A stretch of DNA of 62,979 nucleotides. It comes from JAFGJQ01 sp964586145. GTDB taxonomy: Bacteria; Planctomycetota; Phycisphaerae; UBA1845. A program made the translations under genes and the position numbers. The stretch spans positions 1 through 62,979 of the forward strand of contig CAZPHH010000018.1 of the NCBI GenBank assembly GCA_964586145.1, read 5' to 3'. The notes under the pieces were generated by a model. It had not been told where the DNA came from. It ran no database searches and saw only the letters and a program-made list of their open reading frames with translations. Shown in pieces: positions 45,054-54,384 of this stretch (position 1 is the first letter of the stretch; each line of letters begins with the position of its first letter).

Positions 45054-45515
45054 ATGGCAGACCAGGTAGGGAACACGACCAACTACGCAACGACGATCGG
45101 TACGGACGCGGTATTCAAAGGGAACATGAAGTTCCAGGACAACGTGCGTCTGCTCGGGCAGTTCGAGGGCGCCATCGAGACGAGCGGCAGCCTGCTGGTG
45201 GCCAAGGGCGCGGTGCTGCAGGGCGAGATTCGGGCCTGCGACGTGATCGTGGCGGGAAACATCAAGGGGAACGTGCATGCCACGGGCAAGCTGACGATTG
45301 ACTCCACGGCCCAGATCGAGGGCGAGCTGCACGTCGCCCGGCTCCAGATGTCGGAAGGCGCCATGGTTTCCGGCCAGTGCGTGGTGGGGGCCAACCGCCA
45401 GCCGGGCAAGAACCCGCGGCGGACGGAGGACTCGAACAAGCATGGAGGCGGCCCGACGCCACACGCCGACGGCGAACCCAAGAAGAAGGGCCTGCTGCAA
45501 GCTCTGGGCGTGTAG
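45054..45515 (+). CDS. bactofilin
   Basis: A 153-residue bactofilin (DUF583). After a short leader the beta-helix repeats are clear: ATTIGTDAVFKGNMKF, VRLLGQFEGAIETSGSLLV, AVLQGEIRACDVIVAGNIKG, KLTIDSTAQIEGELHVARLQ (shown by cores only). Bactofilins polymerise without nucleotides into membrane-associated filaments that organise cell shape, stalks or wall enzymes. A charged, disordered C-terminal tail ends KKKGLLQALGV, which may bind membrane. GGAGAAG lies 8 nt before the ATG. A strong terminator follows about 95 bp downstream. Confidence 0.92.
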   Translation: MADQVGNTTNYATTIGTDAVFKGNMKFQDNVRLLGQFEGAIETSGSLLVAKGAVLQGEIRACDVIVAGNIKGNVHATGKLTIDSTAQIEGELHVARLQMSEGAMVSGQCVVGANRQPGKNPRRTEDSNKHGGGPTPHADGEPKKKGLLQALGV

Positions 45516-45609
45516 GTCGATGGCGTAGCGAAGGGGATGCCCGGCGGGTGCGGCCGCAGGACGTTCCGTCCATCGGTCGATCCCGAACCGGCCCCGGATG
45601 AGAAACGTA

Positions 45610-45657
45610 AGTCGCTCGGACGGCGTGGGTTGCTCACGCGTCCGGGCGACTTTTTTT
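45610..45657 (+). terminator. intrinsic terminator downstream of bactofilin
   Basis: A long stem with few mismatches (AGTCGCTCGGACGGCGTG from 45610, CACGCGTCCGGGCGACT up to 45651) and a 7-nt loop is followed directly by seven T (45651-45657). This is the clearest intrinsic terminator in the window. Confidence 0.88.
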
Positions 45658-45775
45658 GCACAGGGCGTTCGCCCGGGTCCAGGATTTGCATCCGCGGCCG
45701 GATTCATTCAGCATATCGGACGGCGTGAGGGCGGCAGGGCCGGCCTGTCTGTCCCCGTGCAACGAAGGAGCCGTG

Positions 45776-47140
45776 ATGAGATTCGTGCGGAAGTTGACGT
45801 TCGCGGCGGCGGTCGTGGTGTCTGCGCTGGGCGTGGGATCGCTCCCACCGACGGCAGTCGGCGCGGGGGATGTGCTGGGTCGGGCCCGGCGTCGGACGCC
45901 GGTGGTGGAGGTGGTGGAGAAGACGCGGGATTCCATCGTGAACATCTCGTCGACCGTCCGGCACGTGCGCACGTTCCGGTCCGGGATCGGGTTCGGGATG
46001 CTCGATGATTTCTTCGCCGTCCCGACGGAATCCACGAGCCTGGGCAGCGGGTTCATCATTCACCCGGACGGGTACATCGTCACGAACGCACACGTTGTTG
46101 CGCGGACGACGGAGATGACGGCGACGCTTTCCGACGGAAGGACGTTTGACGCGGAGCTGGTGGCCAGCGATTCCGAGCACGATCTGGCCGTCATCAAGAT
46201 CGACCCGGGTCCGGGCGAGCGCCTCCAGCCGATCGCGTGGGGCCGCAGCGACGACCTGATGATCGGAGAGACGACCATTGCCATCGGCAACCCGGTGGGC
46301 CTGCAGAACACGGTGACCACGGGCGTGATCAGCGCCTTGAACCGCGAGGTGCGGTTCTCCAACCAGGTGATGTACGGCGACCTGATCCAGACGGACGCCA
46401 GCATCAACCCCGGCAACTCGGGCGGTCCGCTGCTGAACGTGCTGGGCGAGCTGATCGGGGTGAATACGGCCATTCGCGGCGACGCGCAGAACATCGGGTT
46501 TGCGATTCCGGTGGATGAGTTGCGGGCGATTTTGCCGGAGATGCTGGACATCGAGAAGCGATACCGCGTGGAAGTCGGCTTGAAGGTGGAGGGCCGCGAC
46601 GGCGCTGCGGTGACGGCGGTACAGAGCGGAACTCCGGCCGAGGAGGTGGGGCTGCGCCCGGGAGATCGGATCGTCCAGGTGGACGACACGCCGATCGGCG
46701 AGGCGGTGGACTATTACGTGGCGGCCGTGGGCCGCAAGCCGGGAGATACGCTTCGTCTGCGAGTGGAGCGGGCCGGGGAGACCGAGATCGTGCAGCTTCC
46801 GCTGCGGGAGATCCCCCTGCCGGATGGCCGGGAACTGGCGCTGACGCTGTACGGCCTGACGCTGGAGCCGCTGGAAGCCGCCGCGGCGCGGCGGCTGGGG
46901 GCGCGGCTGGGCAGCGGCCTGCTGGTGACAGACGTGGAGCGGCACAGTCCGGCCGATCGGTTGGAGATCCGGCCGGGGGACCTGCTGGTGCTGCTGGGGC
47001 GGTCTCGCGTGCGGGACCTGGAGGGCGTGGGGCTGGAGCTGGAGCGGGTGAAGCCGAACGAGCCCAGGTACATTCGCATTCTGCGTTTTGGGCAGCGTGG
47101 AGGCGTGGACGCTCTGGAGGGGCACATCTACGCGCGGTAG
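45776..47140 (+). CDS. DegP/HtrA-type trypsin-like serine protease with two PDZ domains
   Basis: A 454-residue periplasmic protease. The signal peptide is in the first 30 residues (FAAAVVVSALGVGSLPPTAVGA, core AVVVSALGVGS). The catalytic triad is His106 (TNAHVV), Asp136 (SEHDLAVIKI) and Ser215 (NPGNSGGPL). PDZ1 spans about 285-370 (LRPGDRIVQVDDTPI) and PDZ2 about 385-450 (IRPGDLLVLLGRSRV). HtrA enzymes degrade or refold damaged envelope proteins. AAGGAG lies 6 nt before the ATG. It sits alone after the bactofilin terminator. Its 3' end context is partly repeated downstream (47286-47303). Confidence 0.93.
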   Translation: MRFVRKLTFAAAVVVSALGVGSLPPTAVGAGDVLGRARRRTPVVEVVEKTRDSIVNISSTVRHVRTFRSGIGFGMLDDFFAVPTESTSLGSGFIIHPDGYIVTNAHVVARTTEMTATLSDGRTFDAELVASDSEHDLAVIKIDPGPGERLQPIAWGRSDDLMIGETTIAIGNPVGLQNTVTTGVISALNREVRFSNQVMYGDLIQTDASINPGNSGGPLLNVLGELIGVNTAIRGDAQNIGFAIPVDELRAILPEMLDIEKRYRVEVGLKVEGRDGAAVTAVQSGTPAEEVGLRPGDRIVQVDDTPIGEAVDYYVAAVGRKPGDTLRLRVERAGETEIVQLPLREIPLPDGRELALTLYGLTLEPLEAAAARRLGARLGSGLLVTDVERHSPADRLEIRPGDLLVLLGRSRVRDLEGVGLELERVKPNEPRYIRILRFGQRGGVDALEGHIYAR

Positions 47141-47304
47141 GGCCGGAGGAAGAAGACCGGCTGGAAAGCCGGTCCCACAGGGGAGGCGGAAAGCCGATCC
47201 CACAGGTTGAGGCGGAAAGCCGGTCCCACGGGTGGGGCGGAAGGCCAGTCCCACAGGGGAGGCACATCTGAGGTGAGGCATATCGGCGCGCGGTAGGGAC
47301 GGAG
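47117..47304. repeat. tandem imperfect 24-27 bp repeats with duplicated gene-end context
   Basis: Four imperfect copies of a unit centred on GGCGGAAAGCCGGTCCCACAG lie at 47159-47260. They are bounded by near-copies of the protease 3' end: CGCGCGGTAGGGCCGGAG (47132-47149, containing the stop codon) and CGCGCGGTAGGGACGGAG (47286-47303). Related AGCCGGCT palindromes occur near the right window edge. Confidence 0.7.
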
Positions 47305-48117
47305 AACCTTTGGGCTGCAAACCGGGGCAGAACCGGAGGGGGAGTCGTTTGCATACTATGTGCATATAGCGTTGCTGTGTCGCATTTTTCGGGGTACCCC
47401 TCTCTCCCAGGGTTCCCAGTCTGACCGATATGTGAGGTACAGAACTCAAAACATCGGCACCAGGAGTCCAAAAGCCGAAGCCAGTTGTGGGAAAATCCGG
47501 GCCGGCGTGGCGGCCAGGGGTTCGGGCGCGGGAAGCGGTGTGGAGATGGATGGATGGATGGATGGATGGGTGAGGCTATCTGAGGTGAGGCAGAGGGCGT
47601 TGGGCGGCAGGCTGTCGGCCGGACCCTGCAAAGGCGCAGCGTCCATCCGGGGAGCCGCTTTGGGAAACGATCCCGGAGTTCGCCCGCACCCGGGTTCCGC
47701 GCCCGGCCATCGTTGGGTTCCTCGCGTTGATCCGGGCGGAAAGACAGCGTGACGGTCACCGCATTTGTTGCACAATCTGGGCGGGCACGTCCGCCTGGCC
47801 GGCGTCGGCACCAACCCGGCTCTGGGTGCTCTCCATGCCTGGCGCATGATCTCCGCCGCGATCCCGGCTGCGTGGGGCGCGGCACCGGCAGCCCTCTGAG
47901 TCACTGGCCCGAATGCTTGTGTCCATGCCACGTCCGGATTCACGGGGCTGGAAACGGGTGATTCCCGCGGGTCACTCGGCTCGGGCGGCGGCCTCCGCGT
48001 TGGCTCTTTTCCTTGCAAAAGCGTACTCATCCCCCTACTATCCCGCCCGAACGTGTCGTTTCAGAAGGGCTCGATGGCCCTTCCAGTTTGGTTGACGATT
48101 CTTCGCCAGGGTGCAAT
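47305..48117. other. long intergenic region before the symporter operon
   Basis: About 810 bp without a supported gene (977 bp counting the repeats before it). It includes a (GATG)6 microsatellite and a second copy of the TCTGAGGTGAGGCA segment (around 47580, compare 47267). Short ORFs here lack coding character. I see no tRNA. The promoter of the DUF485-symporter-sensor operon should lie near its right end, but no strong box is obvious. Confidence 0.45.
47545..47570. repeat. (GATG)6 microsatellite
   Basis: Six tandem GATG units in the intergenic region. Tetranucleotide repeats can change length by slippage, but this one is far (about 550 bp) from the next start codon, so a phase-switch role is unlikely. 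Confidence 0.8.
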
Positions 48118-48411
48118 ATGCTTCATGAACCCGCCGGCCAGTCAGGCCCTGACCCCGCCGCCGCGTACAAGGCGCGTCTGGGCATCTGGATGTTCCTGCT
48201 CTACTGCGTGGTCTACGCAGGATTCGTCGTGATCAATCTCGCCAGGCCCGTCCTCATGGAGCGCATTGTTGTGGCGGGCCTGAACCTGGCCGTTGTCTAC
48301 GGGATGGGACTGATTCTGTTCGCCGTGGTTCTTGCTTTCATCTACGACTGGGCCTGCCGCCGTCGGGAAGCCGCACCCTCGGACACGTTGGGGAAGGGGG
48401 GGAGGGGCTGA
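48118..48411 (+). CDS. DUF485 small membrane protein, symporter partner
   Basis: A 97-residue protein with two membrane helices: LGIWMFLLYCVVYAGFVVINLA (core LYCVVYAGFVVI) and VVYGMGLILFAVVLAFIYDW, then a short basic tail. It matches the DUF485/YjcH family, which is encoded directly before acetate-type sodium:solute symporters. Its stop codon touches the ATG of the symporter (TGA-ATG), so the two are coupled. It probably acts as an accessory subunit; the exact role is unknown. Confidence 0.85.
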   Translation: MLHEPAGQSGPDPAAAYKARLGIWMFLLYCVVYAGFVVINLARPVLMERIVVAGLNLAVVYGMGLILFAVVLAFIYDWACRRREAAPSDTLGKGGRG

Positions 48412-50325
48412 ATGGCCATTGTTGCGTTTTTCATCTTCGTCGCGTTTGTTCTTGGCTTGTCATTCTACCTGGGGAGTCGGACGAAAACGTCGAGCGGCTA
48501 CTACGCGGCCGGCGGGCAGATTCACTGGAGCGTCAACGGGGTGGCGTTTGCGGGCGATTACCTCTCCGCCGCGTCCTTTCTGGGCATCTGCGGCATGATC
48601 GCCACGTTCGGGTATGACGGTTTTCTGTACTCCATCGGCTTTCTGGCCGGGTGGATTGTCGCGCTGTTCGTCGTCGCGGAGCCGATGAAGCGCCTGGGCA
48701 AATACACGTTCACCGATGCCGTGGACGCCAAGTTCAACTCCCGCGGCATCAAGCTTGCTGCGGCCATCAGCACGCTGGTCGTCTCCATCTGTTATCTCAT
48801 TCCCCAGATGGTCGGCGCTGGGGTCCTGGTGGAACCGCTTCTGGGCATGGCTCACCATTGGGGCGTGATCATGGTCGGGGCGATCGTCATCATCATCGTA
48901 GCGACGGCCGGCATGGCTTCCACGACCTGGGTGCAGTTCATCAAAGGGGCGATGTTGATCGTCTTCTCGACGGTGCTGGTCGTGGCGATCTGTGTCCGCG
49001 GTTTCAGCACGAAGCCGGACCAGGGCGGGCAGGTCCCCTTCCATGAATACGCCACGCTCGAGGCCCGCGAGGTGGAGGGTCGGCTGGCCGTGACGGAACC
49101 GGGCTGGGAAGTCGTGGAGACCCAGGAGGTCCGGGCGGCGGACGCGGCTTTCGCCAAACTGTCTCGCGAGGGGCGGGTGACTTGGTGGCTGATCCGCCGG
49201 GACGGGGACCGCATCACTCTGGACGAGACGGAGTCGATCATCGTTCTTTCCAACGGGACGAAGCTGATCAACGGCGCCTCGGAATCGCCGACGAACACCC
49301 TGCGTCAGGTGGGCAACCTCGAACGGTTGAGGGGCGATCCGGACCCCGCCTCGCACCGCATTTCTCCGATCGAGTTGCTGGCGGGGATGAGCGACAAGGA
49401 GACGCTGGTCAAGCGATGGTCGGAGGCTTCCTTCACGGACCGGGAGGGCGCCCGGGCCACGGTCTACTTTCCCACCGTCACGGCAGGCAACGTCCTCATG
49501 CGCCCAGGCCTGAAGTTCAAGGTGCAGGGGACCCCGCTGGAGAAACTCGATTTCGTTTCTCTGATGCTTGCCTTGTTTCTGGGCACGGCGGCGTTGCCCC
49601 ACATTCTGATTCGCTACTACACCGTGCCCAGTCCGGCCGCCGCTCGCAAGAGCACGATTGTGGCCATCGTCGCGATCGGGTTCTTCTACATCCTCACCCT
49701 GTTCATGGGTCTGGGGGCGATGATCAACGGCGTGATGAACCCGGCCGACGGCAACATGGCCGCGCCGCTGCTGGCTCGTTCGTTCAACAGCCTGCTGTTC
49801 GCCATTATCTCCGCCATCGCCTTCTCGACCGTGCTGGGCACGGTTTCCGGCCTGATCGTGGCGGCCTCGGGCGCGGTGGCTCATGATTTCTGCGATCGTT
49901 TCCTCGGCGCCCGGATGGATGATCGGCAGAAGATCCGCGCCGGCAAGCTGTCCGCGTTTGCGGTGGGCACGCTGGCCATCGTGCTGGGCATCGCGTTCAA
50001 GGGCATGAACATCAGTTTCCTGGTCGGCCTGGCCTTCGCGGTCGCCGCGTCCGCCAATCTGCCCGCGATCCTCATGCTGCTCTTCTGGCGGAAGACCACC
50101 GCTCGAGGAATCACGGCCTCGATCATCACGGGGGTGGTGCTGTCTCTGGGGCTGATCTTCTTCTCTCCGGACATGTACAAGCAGTTCGGGTTGGATCCGA
50201 CTACGGCGCCGATCCCCTTCAACAATCCCGGACTCGTGTCCATCCCCACGAGTTTCGTTGTGCTGGTCGTTGTGTCGCTGCTGACGCAGAAAGGAAGCAC
50301 CCGGGTCGCCGGGGCGCCGACCTGA
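48412..50325 (+). CDS. ActP-like sodium:solute symporter (acetate/monocarboxylate type)
   Basis: A 637-residue member of the SSS family. Landmarks of the ActP branch include YYAAGGQIHWSVNGVAFAGDYLSAASFLG (core AGDYLSAASFLG), MVGAGVLV, and GTAALPHILIRYYTVPS (391-407). About 13 helices are predicted. Between helices 6 and 7 (residues 200-378) there is a soluble insertion of about 180 residues, acidic and beta-rich, absent from E. coli ActP. It follows DUF485 without a gap and is 124 bp upstream of the PHP/Cache/PAS/CBS/DUF294 gene, which may control it. Substrate by family: acetate or a similar small acid with sodium. Confidence 0.88.
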   Translation: MAIVAFFIFVAFVLGLSFYLGSRTKTSSGYYAAGGQIHWSVNGVAFAGDYLSAASFLGICGMIATFGYDGFLYSIGFLAGWIVALFVVAEPMKRLGKYTFTDAVDAKFNSRGIKLAAAISTLVVSICYLIPQMVGAGVLVEPLLGMAHHWGVIMVGAIVIIIVATAGMASTTWVQFIKGAMLIVFSTVLVVAICVRGFSTKPDQGGQVPFHEYATLEAREVEGRLAVTEPGWEVVETQEVRAADAAFAKLSREGRVTWWLIRRDGDRITLDETESIIVLSNGTKLINGASESPTNTLRQVGNLERLRGDPDPASHRISPIELLAGMSDKETLVKRWSEASFTDREGARATVYFPTVTAGNVLMRPGLKFKVQGTPLEKLDFVSLMLALFLGTAALPHILIRYYTVPSPAAARKSTIVAIVAIGFFYILTLFMGLGAMINGVMNPADGNMAAPLLARSFNSLLFAIISAIAFSTVLGTVSGLIVAASGAVAHDFCDRFLGARMDDRQKIRAGKLSAFAVGTLAIVLGIAFKGMNISFLVGLAFAVAASANLPAILMLLFWRKTTARGITASIITGVVLSLGLIFFSPDMYKQFGLDPTTAPIPFNNPGLVSIPTSFVVLVVVSLLTQKGSTRVAGAPT

Positions 50326-50449
50326 CGACGGAGATAAGCCCCGCTCCGGCTTTCTTCGGCCCCGTTCACCGACAAGAGGGCGACGTGCCCGCGCGACCGC
50401 GCGTGCGGACCGCGGGAGCGGCGGGAGCGGATGAACAGGCGTGGGCGCC

Positions 50450-53400
50450 ATGACGCGCGTGGACCTGCATTGCCATTCGACGTTCAGCGACGGGGGGCTT
50501 CCGCCGGACCGGCTCGCGGATCGACTGGCCGACGCGGGCGTGGCGTTCGCCGCGCTGACGGACCACGACACGATCGAAGGGTTGGGCGTATTCGCCGAGC
50601 ATCTCGCGCGTCGGGGGGTGGGCTTCATCACCGGCGTGGAGATGACGGTACGTTGTCACGGGCGCGAGGCTCATCTGCTGGCCTACGGATTCGACCCCAC
50701 CCACGCGGAGTTGCGGGCCACGCTTCTTTCCCTGCACCGAGCCGGGAATCCCGCCGGGGACGCCATCGCCCAGTCGATTCGGAGGATGGGCCTGGGCCAG
50801 GACGACGCTTGCCCGGACGACGGCCCGCGCAGCGCCGCTCCCGGCGGGGCGATTGAGATCGCCGATGCGATCGCGCTGGTGCATCGCGCCGGAGGTCTGG
50901 CCTTCCTGGCCCACCCGCTGACCTTCGAGGCAGATTTTGCGAGCCTGTCCGAAACGCTGGCCCGTCTCAAGGCGGAGGGGCTCGACGGCATCGAGGCCAT
51001 CTACGCCCCGTTTTCGCCGGAGGACCGGGATCGGCTCTGCGCCCTGGCCCGGGAGCTGGAATTGCTGGTCTCCGCGGGATCCGACCAGCACCATCCGGGG
51101 CTGCCGGGGCAGACGGCCCTGGGTGTGGACATGCCCGACGCGCTGTGGAAGTCCTTCCGCGATGCCGTACTGCTCCGCGCCGGCGTTCTCGCTTCGCCGC
51201 AGACCGTCTGGCAGCATGCTCACCGCCGGGGAATGCGCCGGTTTCTCTTTCAGGTGGTTTGCCCGACGCTGTTGGCCATGGTTCTGTTCGTGGGGGCCAT
51301 TTTCGCGGTGCTTCTCCCGGCCCTGGACCGGGCCCTGATGGATCGACAGCGGGAGATGTGCCGCGAACTGACGAACTCGGCCTGGAGCATTCTGGCCGAG
51401 GCGCACCGTCAGGAACAGGACGGGGTCCTCTCCCGGGAGCAGGCGCAGCAATCGGCCCGATCGCGCATCGCCGCTCTGCGGTACGGCCGTGAGGGCAAGG
51501 ATTACTTCTGGCTCCAGGACATGCATCCGCGCATCCTGATGCATCCGTATCGCACCGACCTGAACAACCAAGACGTCTCTGCGTTCCGTGATCCGCGCGG
51601 CGCCCGGATCTTCGTCGAGTTTGCGAACCTGGTGCGCGAACGGGAGGAGGGGTTCATCGAGTACGTCTGGCAATGGAAGGACGATCCCGGCCGGCTGGTG
51701 CCGAAGGAATCGTACATCCGCGGGTTCGCGCCGTGGGGGTGGATCATCGGGACCGGCATCTACACGGACGACGTCCGGCAGGAGCTGGTTCGCATCGAGC
51801 GCAATGTCACGCATCTCTCGTTGGGCATATCCGTGGTTGTCGTCCTGCTTCTTTCGTACGTCATGCGTGCGGGTCTTCGCATGGAGCGCAGCCGCGCCCA
51901 GGCGGAGGAGAACCTGTACGAGTCTCGCGAGCGGTATCGCTCGCTCGTCGAGGCCACCACCGACGGCATGCTCCTGGTGGTCGAGGATCGCTGTCGATAT
52001 GCCAATCCCATTCTACTGGACATGCTGGGATGCAGTCAGGCGCAACTGGAGCTGCTCGACCTTGCTGACATCGTCCCGCTCGCCGAAGACAACCAACCCG
52101 TCTGGGAGTCGCTCAACCGCCTGCGCGCGGGCCAGTCGGAGACCAGCAGTCTCGACGGCGCCTTGCGCCGTCGGGACGGCTCGCCGGTCGAATGTGTGCT
52201 GACGCTCAGCCCCATCCGGTTCGCGGAACGGCGCGGGATCATCCTGCTGGCCCGGGAGGTCAGGCCGCGCGTGGGCGCCGAGGAACCGGGCGGCGGCGGG
52301 ACCGGACCGCTGCAGTTGGATCAGGTGGCCGAGAACGCTCCGGTGGGGCTGTTCCGCGCCCGGGCCAACCGGCGCGGGTTGATCGTGGAGGCCAACCCGG
52401 CGGCGAGGGAGATGCTCCGTCGGCCGGGCGCCGCGGCAGCCGGCGCACTGCCGTCCCTGCCGGACATCTTCCCGGATCCCACGGACCACGAGGAGTTTCT
52501 CGCCCAGTTGCAGCGAGAGGGCGCCGCGGAGCGTCAGTTGCTCATCGCCACCGAGGATGCCGGTACGCGGATCGTCCGCCTGCAGGCCCGACTGGGGCGG
52601 GACAAGAAGGGCCAACCGTGCTTCGTGGACGGCTCGGTGGAGGACGTGACCCGGATCGCTCGCCGCCAGATCGAGCGCGACGCCCTTGTGGAGAAGATGC
52701 AGACGTCGCTGCTGTTTCTGCATCAGCCGGTCGATCGGCTGGGCGGCAACCCGGTTTTCTGCGGCTACGACGCGCCCGTTCGCGACGTGGCCGCTCTCAT
52801 GACCGCCCAGGCCGCGACGGCCGCGTTGGTGCGCTCGGAAACCGGCGCCGTGCTTGGTCTGGTCACCGACCACGATCTGCGGGCCCGCGTTCTGGCCGCG
52901 GGCCTGGATGCGGGCCAGCCCGTCCATCGCATCATGAGTTCGCCGCTGGTCACCATCCCCCTGCGGGCGCCGGTCTGCGAAGCGATGCTGCTGATGCAGG
53001 AGAAAGGGCTGCAGCACCTGGCCCTGGAGGACGACAGCGGCCGGATCACCGGGGTCATTCAGGCCCGGCAGTTGCTCCAGTTCCCCAGCCACGGGGCCGT
53101 CGCCATCCTGCACGGAATCACAAACGCGGCGACCGCGGAGGATGTGTCAAGGTATTGTCACCAGACATCCGGATTGGTGAAGTCGTTGCTGGACACCGGG
53201 GCCCATCCCCACAACATCGCGCGCCTGGCGGCCTCCGTCTGCGACGCCGCCACGGAGAAGTTCGTGAGCCTGGCCCAGGCGGAGTTGGGGCCGGCCCCGA
53301 CCCCCTTCGCCTTTCTGGCCATGGGCAGCCAGGGGCGCCAGGAGCAGACGCTGTGTACCGATCAGGACAACGCCATCCTGTACCGGCCCATGGAAGACGA

Positions 53401-54139
53401 GGGTCAAGCGGCTTCGGCCGCGGCCTACTTCCGCTCGGTGGGCGAGCGCGTCTGCGACGGGCTGAGTCAGGCGGGGTACCGTTACTGCGATGGGGCGGTC
53501 ATGGCGAAGAACCCCCGATGGCGCCTCGCCCTGCCGGCCTGGAAGGCGTGTTTCTCTGATTGGATCCGGCGAGCCGAGCCCCAGGAGCTCCTGCAGTTCA
53601 GCATCTTCTTTGATTTTCGCTGTGTGGTGGGCGATGCGGCCCTGGCCCGCGAACTGCGCGGGCACGTGGATGAGGCGTTGCGATCCTGCCAGGCGTTTCT
53701 TCCGCATTTCGCCCAGAACTCCCTGCTGTTCAAGCCCCAGTTGCGGCTGTTCGGCCGGGTCCTCTCCGACAGCCCGGATGCGGCCCACCCCGGGCAGATC
53801 AATCTCAAAGACGCGATGATGCCCATCGTCAGCTTTGCCCGCCTCTATGCGCTGCGTCACGGTCTGGTGGAAACGAATACGCGGGACCGGCTCAACGCGC
53901 TGGTGGAGAGGGGAGAACTGCGCGAATCCACCCGGGATGAGATCGTCATCGCGTACGATGTTCTCATGCGCCTCCGCCTGCGGCAGCAGGTCACCGCGCT
54001 GCAGGCGGGCCAGACGCCGGACAACTTCATCAACCATCGCCGGCTGGGGCACATCGAGGAAGCGCTTCTGAAGCAATCGTTTGTACAGATCGATGCCGTG
54101 CAGAAGAAGATCAGCTACGACTTTCTCGGCGGTACCTGA
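50450..54139 (+). CDS. multidomain sensor: PHP - Cache - PAS - PAS - CBS pair - DUF294 nucleotidyltransferase
   Basis: A 1229-residue protein. Residues 1-250: PHP phosphoesterase with a full metal set (His7, His9, Asp14; Asp38, His39, Asp40; Glu64; His75; His155; Asp212, His214). Helix 264-292 after RRGMRR starts inside. Residues 295-452: periplasmic single Cache domain (GKDYFWLQDMHPRILMHP). Helix 458-475 is followed by positive charge. PAS1 495-602; PAS2 622-737; CBS pair 773-878; then the DUF294/GlnD-like nucleotidyltransferase with GSQGRQE at 959-965 and metal acids Asp971 and Asp973 (CTDQDNAILY), and the DUF294 C-terminal helical domain to the end. Both enzyme domains are cytoplasmic. The ATG at 50450 is preferred over GTG 50441. 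It probably modifies a target in response to an outside signal; the upstream symporter or DUF485 is the obvious candidate. Confidence 0.9.
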   Translation: MTRVDLHCHSTFSDGGLPPDRLADRLADAGVAFAALTDHDTIEGLGVFAEHLARRGVGFITGVEMTVRCHGREAHLLAYGFDPTHAELRATLLSLHRAGNPAGDAIAQSIRRMGLGQDDACPDDGPRSAAPGGAIEIADAIALVHRAGGLAFLAHPLTFEADFASLSETLARLKAEGLDGIEAIYAPFSPEDRDRLCALARELELLVSAGSDQHHPGLPGQTALGVDMPDALWKSFRDAVLLRAGVLASPQTVWQHAHRRGMRRFLFQVVCPTLLAMVLFVGAIFAVLLPALDRALMDRQREMCRELTNSAWSILAEAHRQEQDGVLSREQAQQSARSRIAALRYGREGKDYFWLQDMHPRILMHPYRTDLNNQDVSAFRDPRGARIFVEFANLVREREEGFIEYVWQWKDDPGRLVPKESYIRGFAPWGWIIGTGIYTDDVRQELVRIERNVTHLSLGISVVVVLLLSYVMRAGLRMERSRAQAEENLYESRERYRSLVEATTDGMLLVVEDRCRYANPILLDMLGCSQAQLELLDLADIVPLAEDNQPVWESLNRLRAGQSETSSLDGALRRRDGSPVECVLTLSPIRFAERRGIILLAREVRPRVGAEEPGGGGTGPLQLDQVAENAPVGLFRARANRRGLIVEANPAAREMLRRPGAAAAGALPSLPDIFPDPTDHEEFLAQLQREGAAERQLLIATEDAGTRIVRLQARLGRDKKGQPCFVDGSVEDVTRIARRQIERDALVEKMQTSLLFLHQPVDRLGGNPVFCGYDAPVRDVAALMTAQAATAALVRSETGAVLGLVTDHDLRARVLAAGLDAGQPVHRIMSSPLVTIPLRAPVCEAMLLMQEKGLQHLALEDDSGRITGVIQARQLLQFPSHGAVAILHGITNAATAEDVSRYCHQTSGLVKSLLDTGAHPHNIARLAASVCDAATEKFVSLAQAELGPAPTPFAFLAMGSQGRQEQTLCTDQDNAILYRPMEDEGQAASAAAYFRSVGERVCDGLSQAGYRYCDGAVMAKNPRWRLALPAWKACFSDWIRRAEPQELLQFSIFFDFRCVVGDAALARELRGHVDEALRSCQAFLPHFAQNSLLFKPQLRLFGRVLSDSPDAAHPGQINLKDAMMPIVSFARLYALRHGLVETNTRDRLNALVERGELRESTRDEIVIAYDVLMRLRLRQQVTALQAGQTPDNFINHRRLGHIEEALLKQSFVQIDAVQKKISYDFLGGT

Positions 54140-54384
54140 ATCGAACCGACCGCCGCGCCCATGCGGCCGGCACGCCGCGGCGGGCGTTTCAGGAGCGGTG
54201 CGAAGGACGCGACGCCCGCGATCTGCGGATCGGTGTCAGGCGTGACGGCCCGGACTCGATGCAGGTCGTGGTGTGCTCCGCCGCCGGTCGGAAGCCCGGC
54301 GAGGGCAGCGCGCGCGGTCCCGGCGATGAATCGACCCCGGCGCGAGCGTGTGGGTCTTCCGGTTCGCCGCGAGCGTTGCGTGGG

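Noticed and set aside
47159..47260. CRISPR array
   Set aside because: Units are imperfect and directly adjacent without unique spacers; no cas gene in the window.
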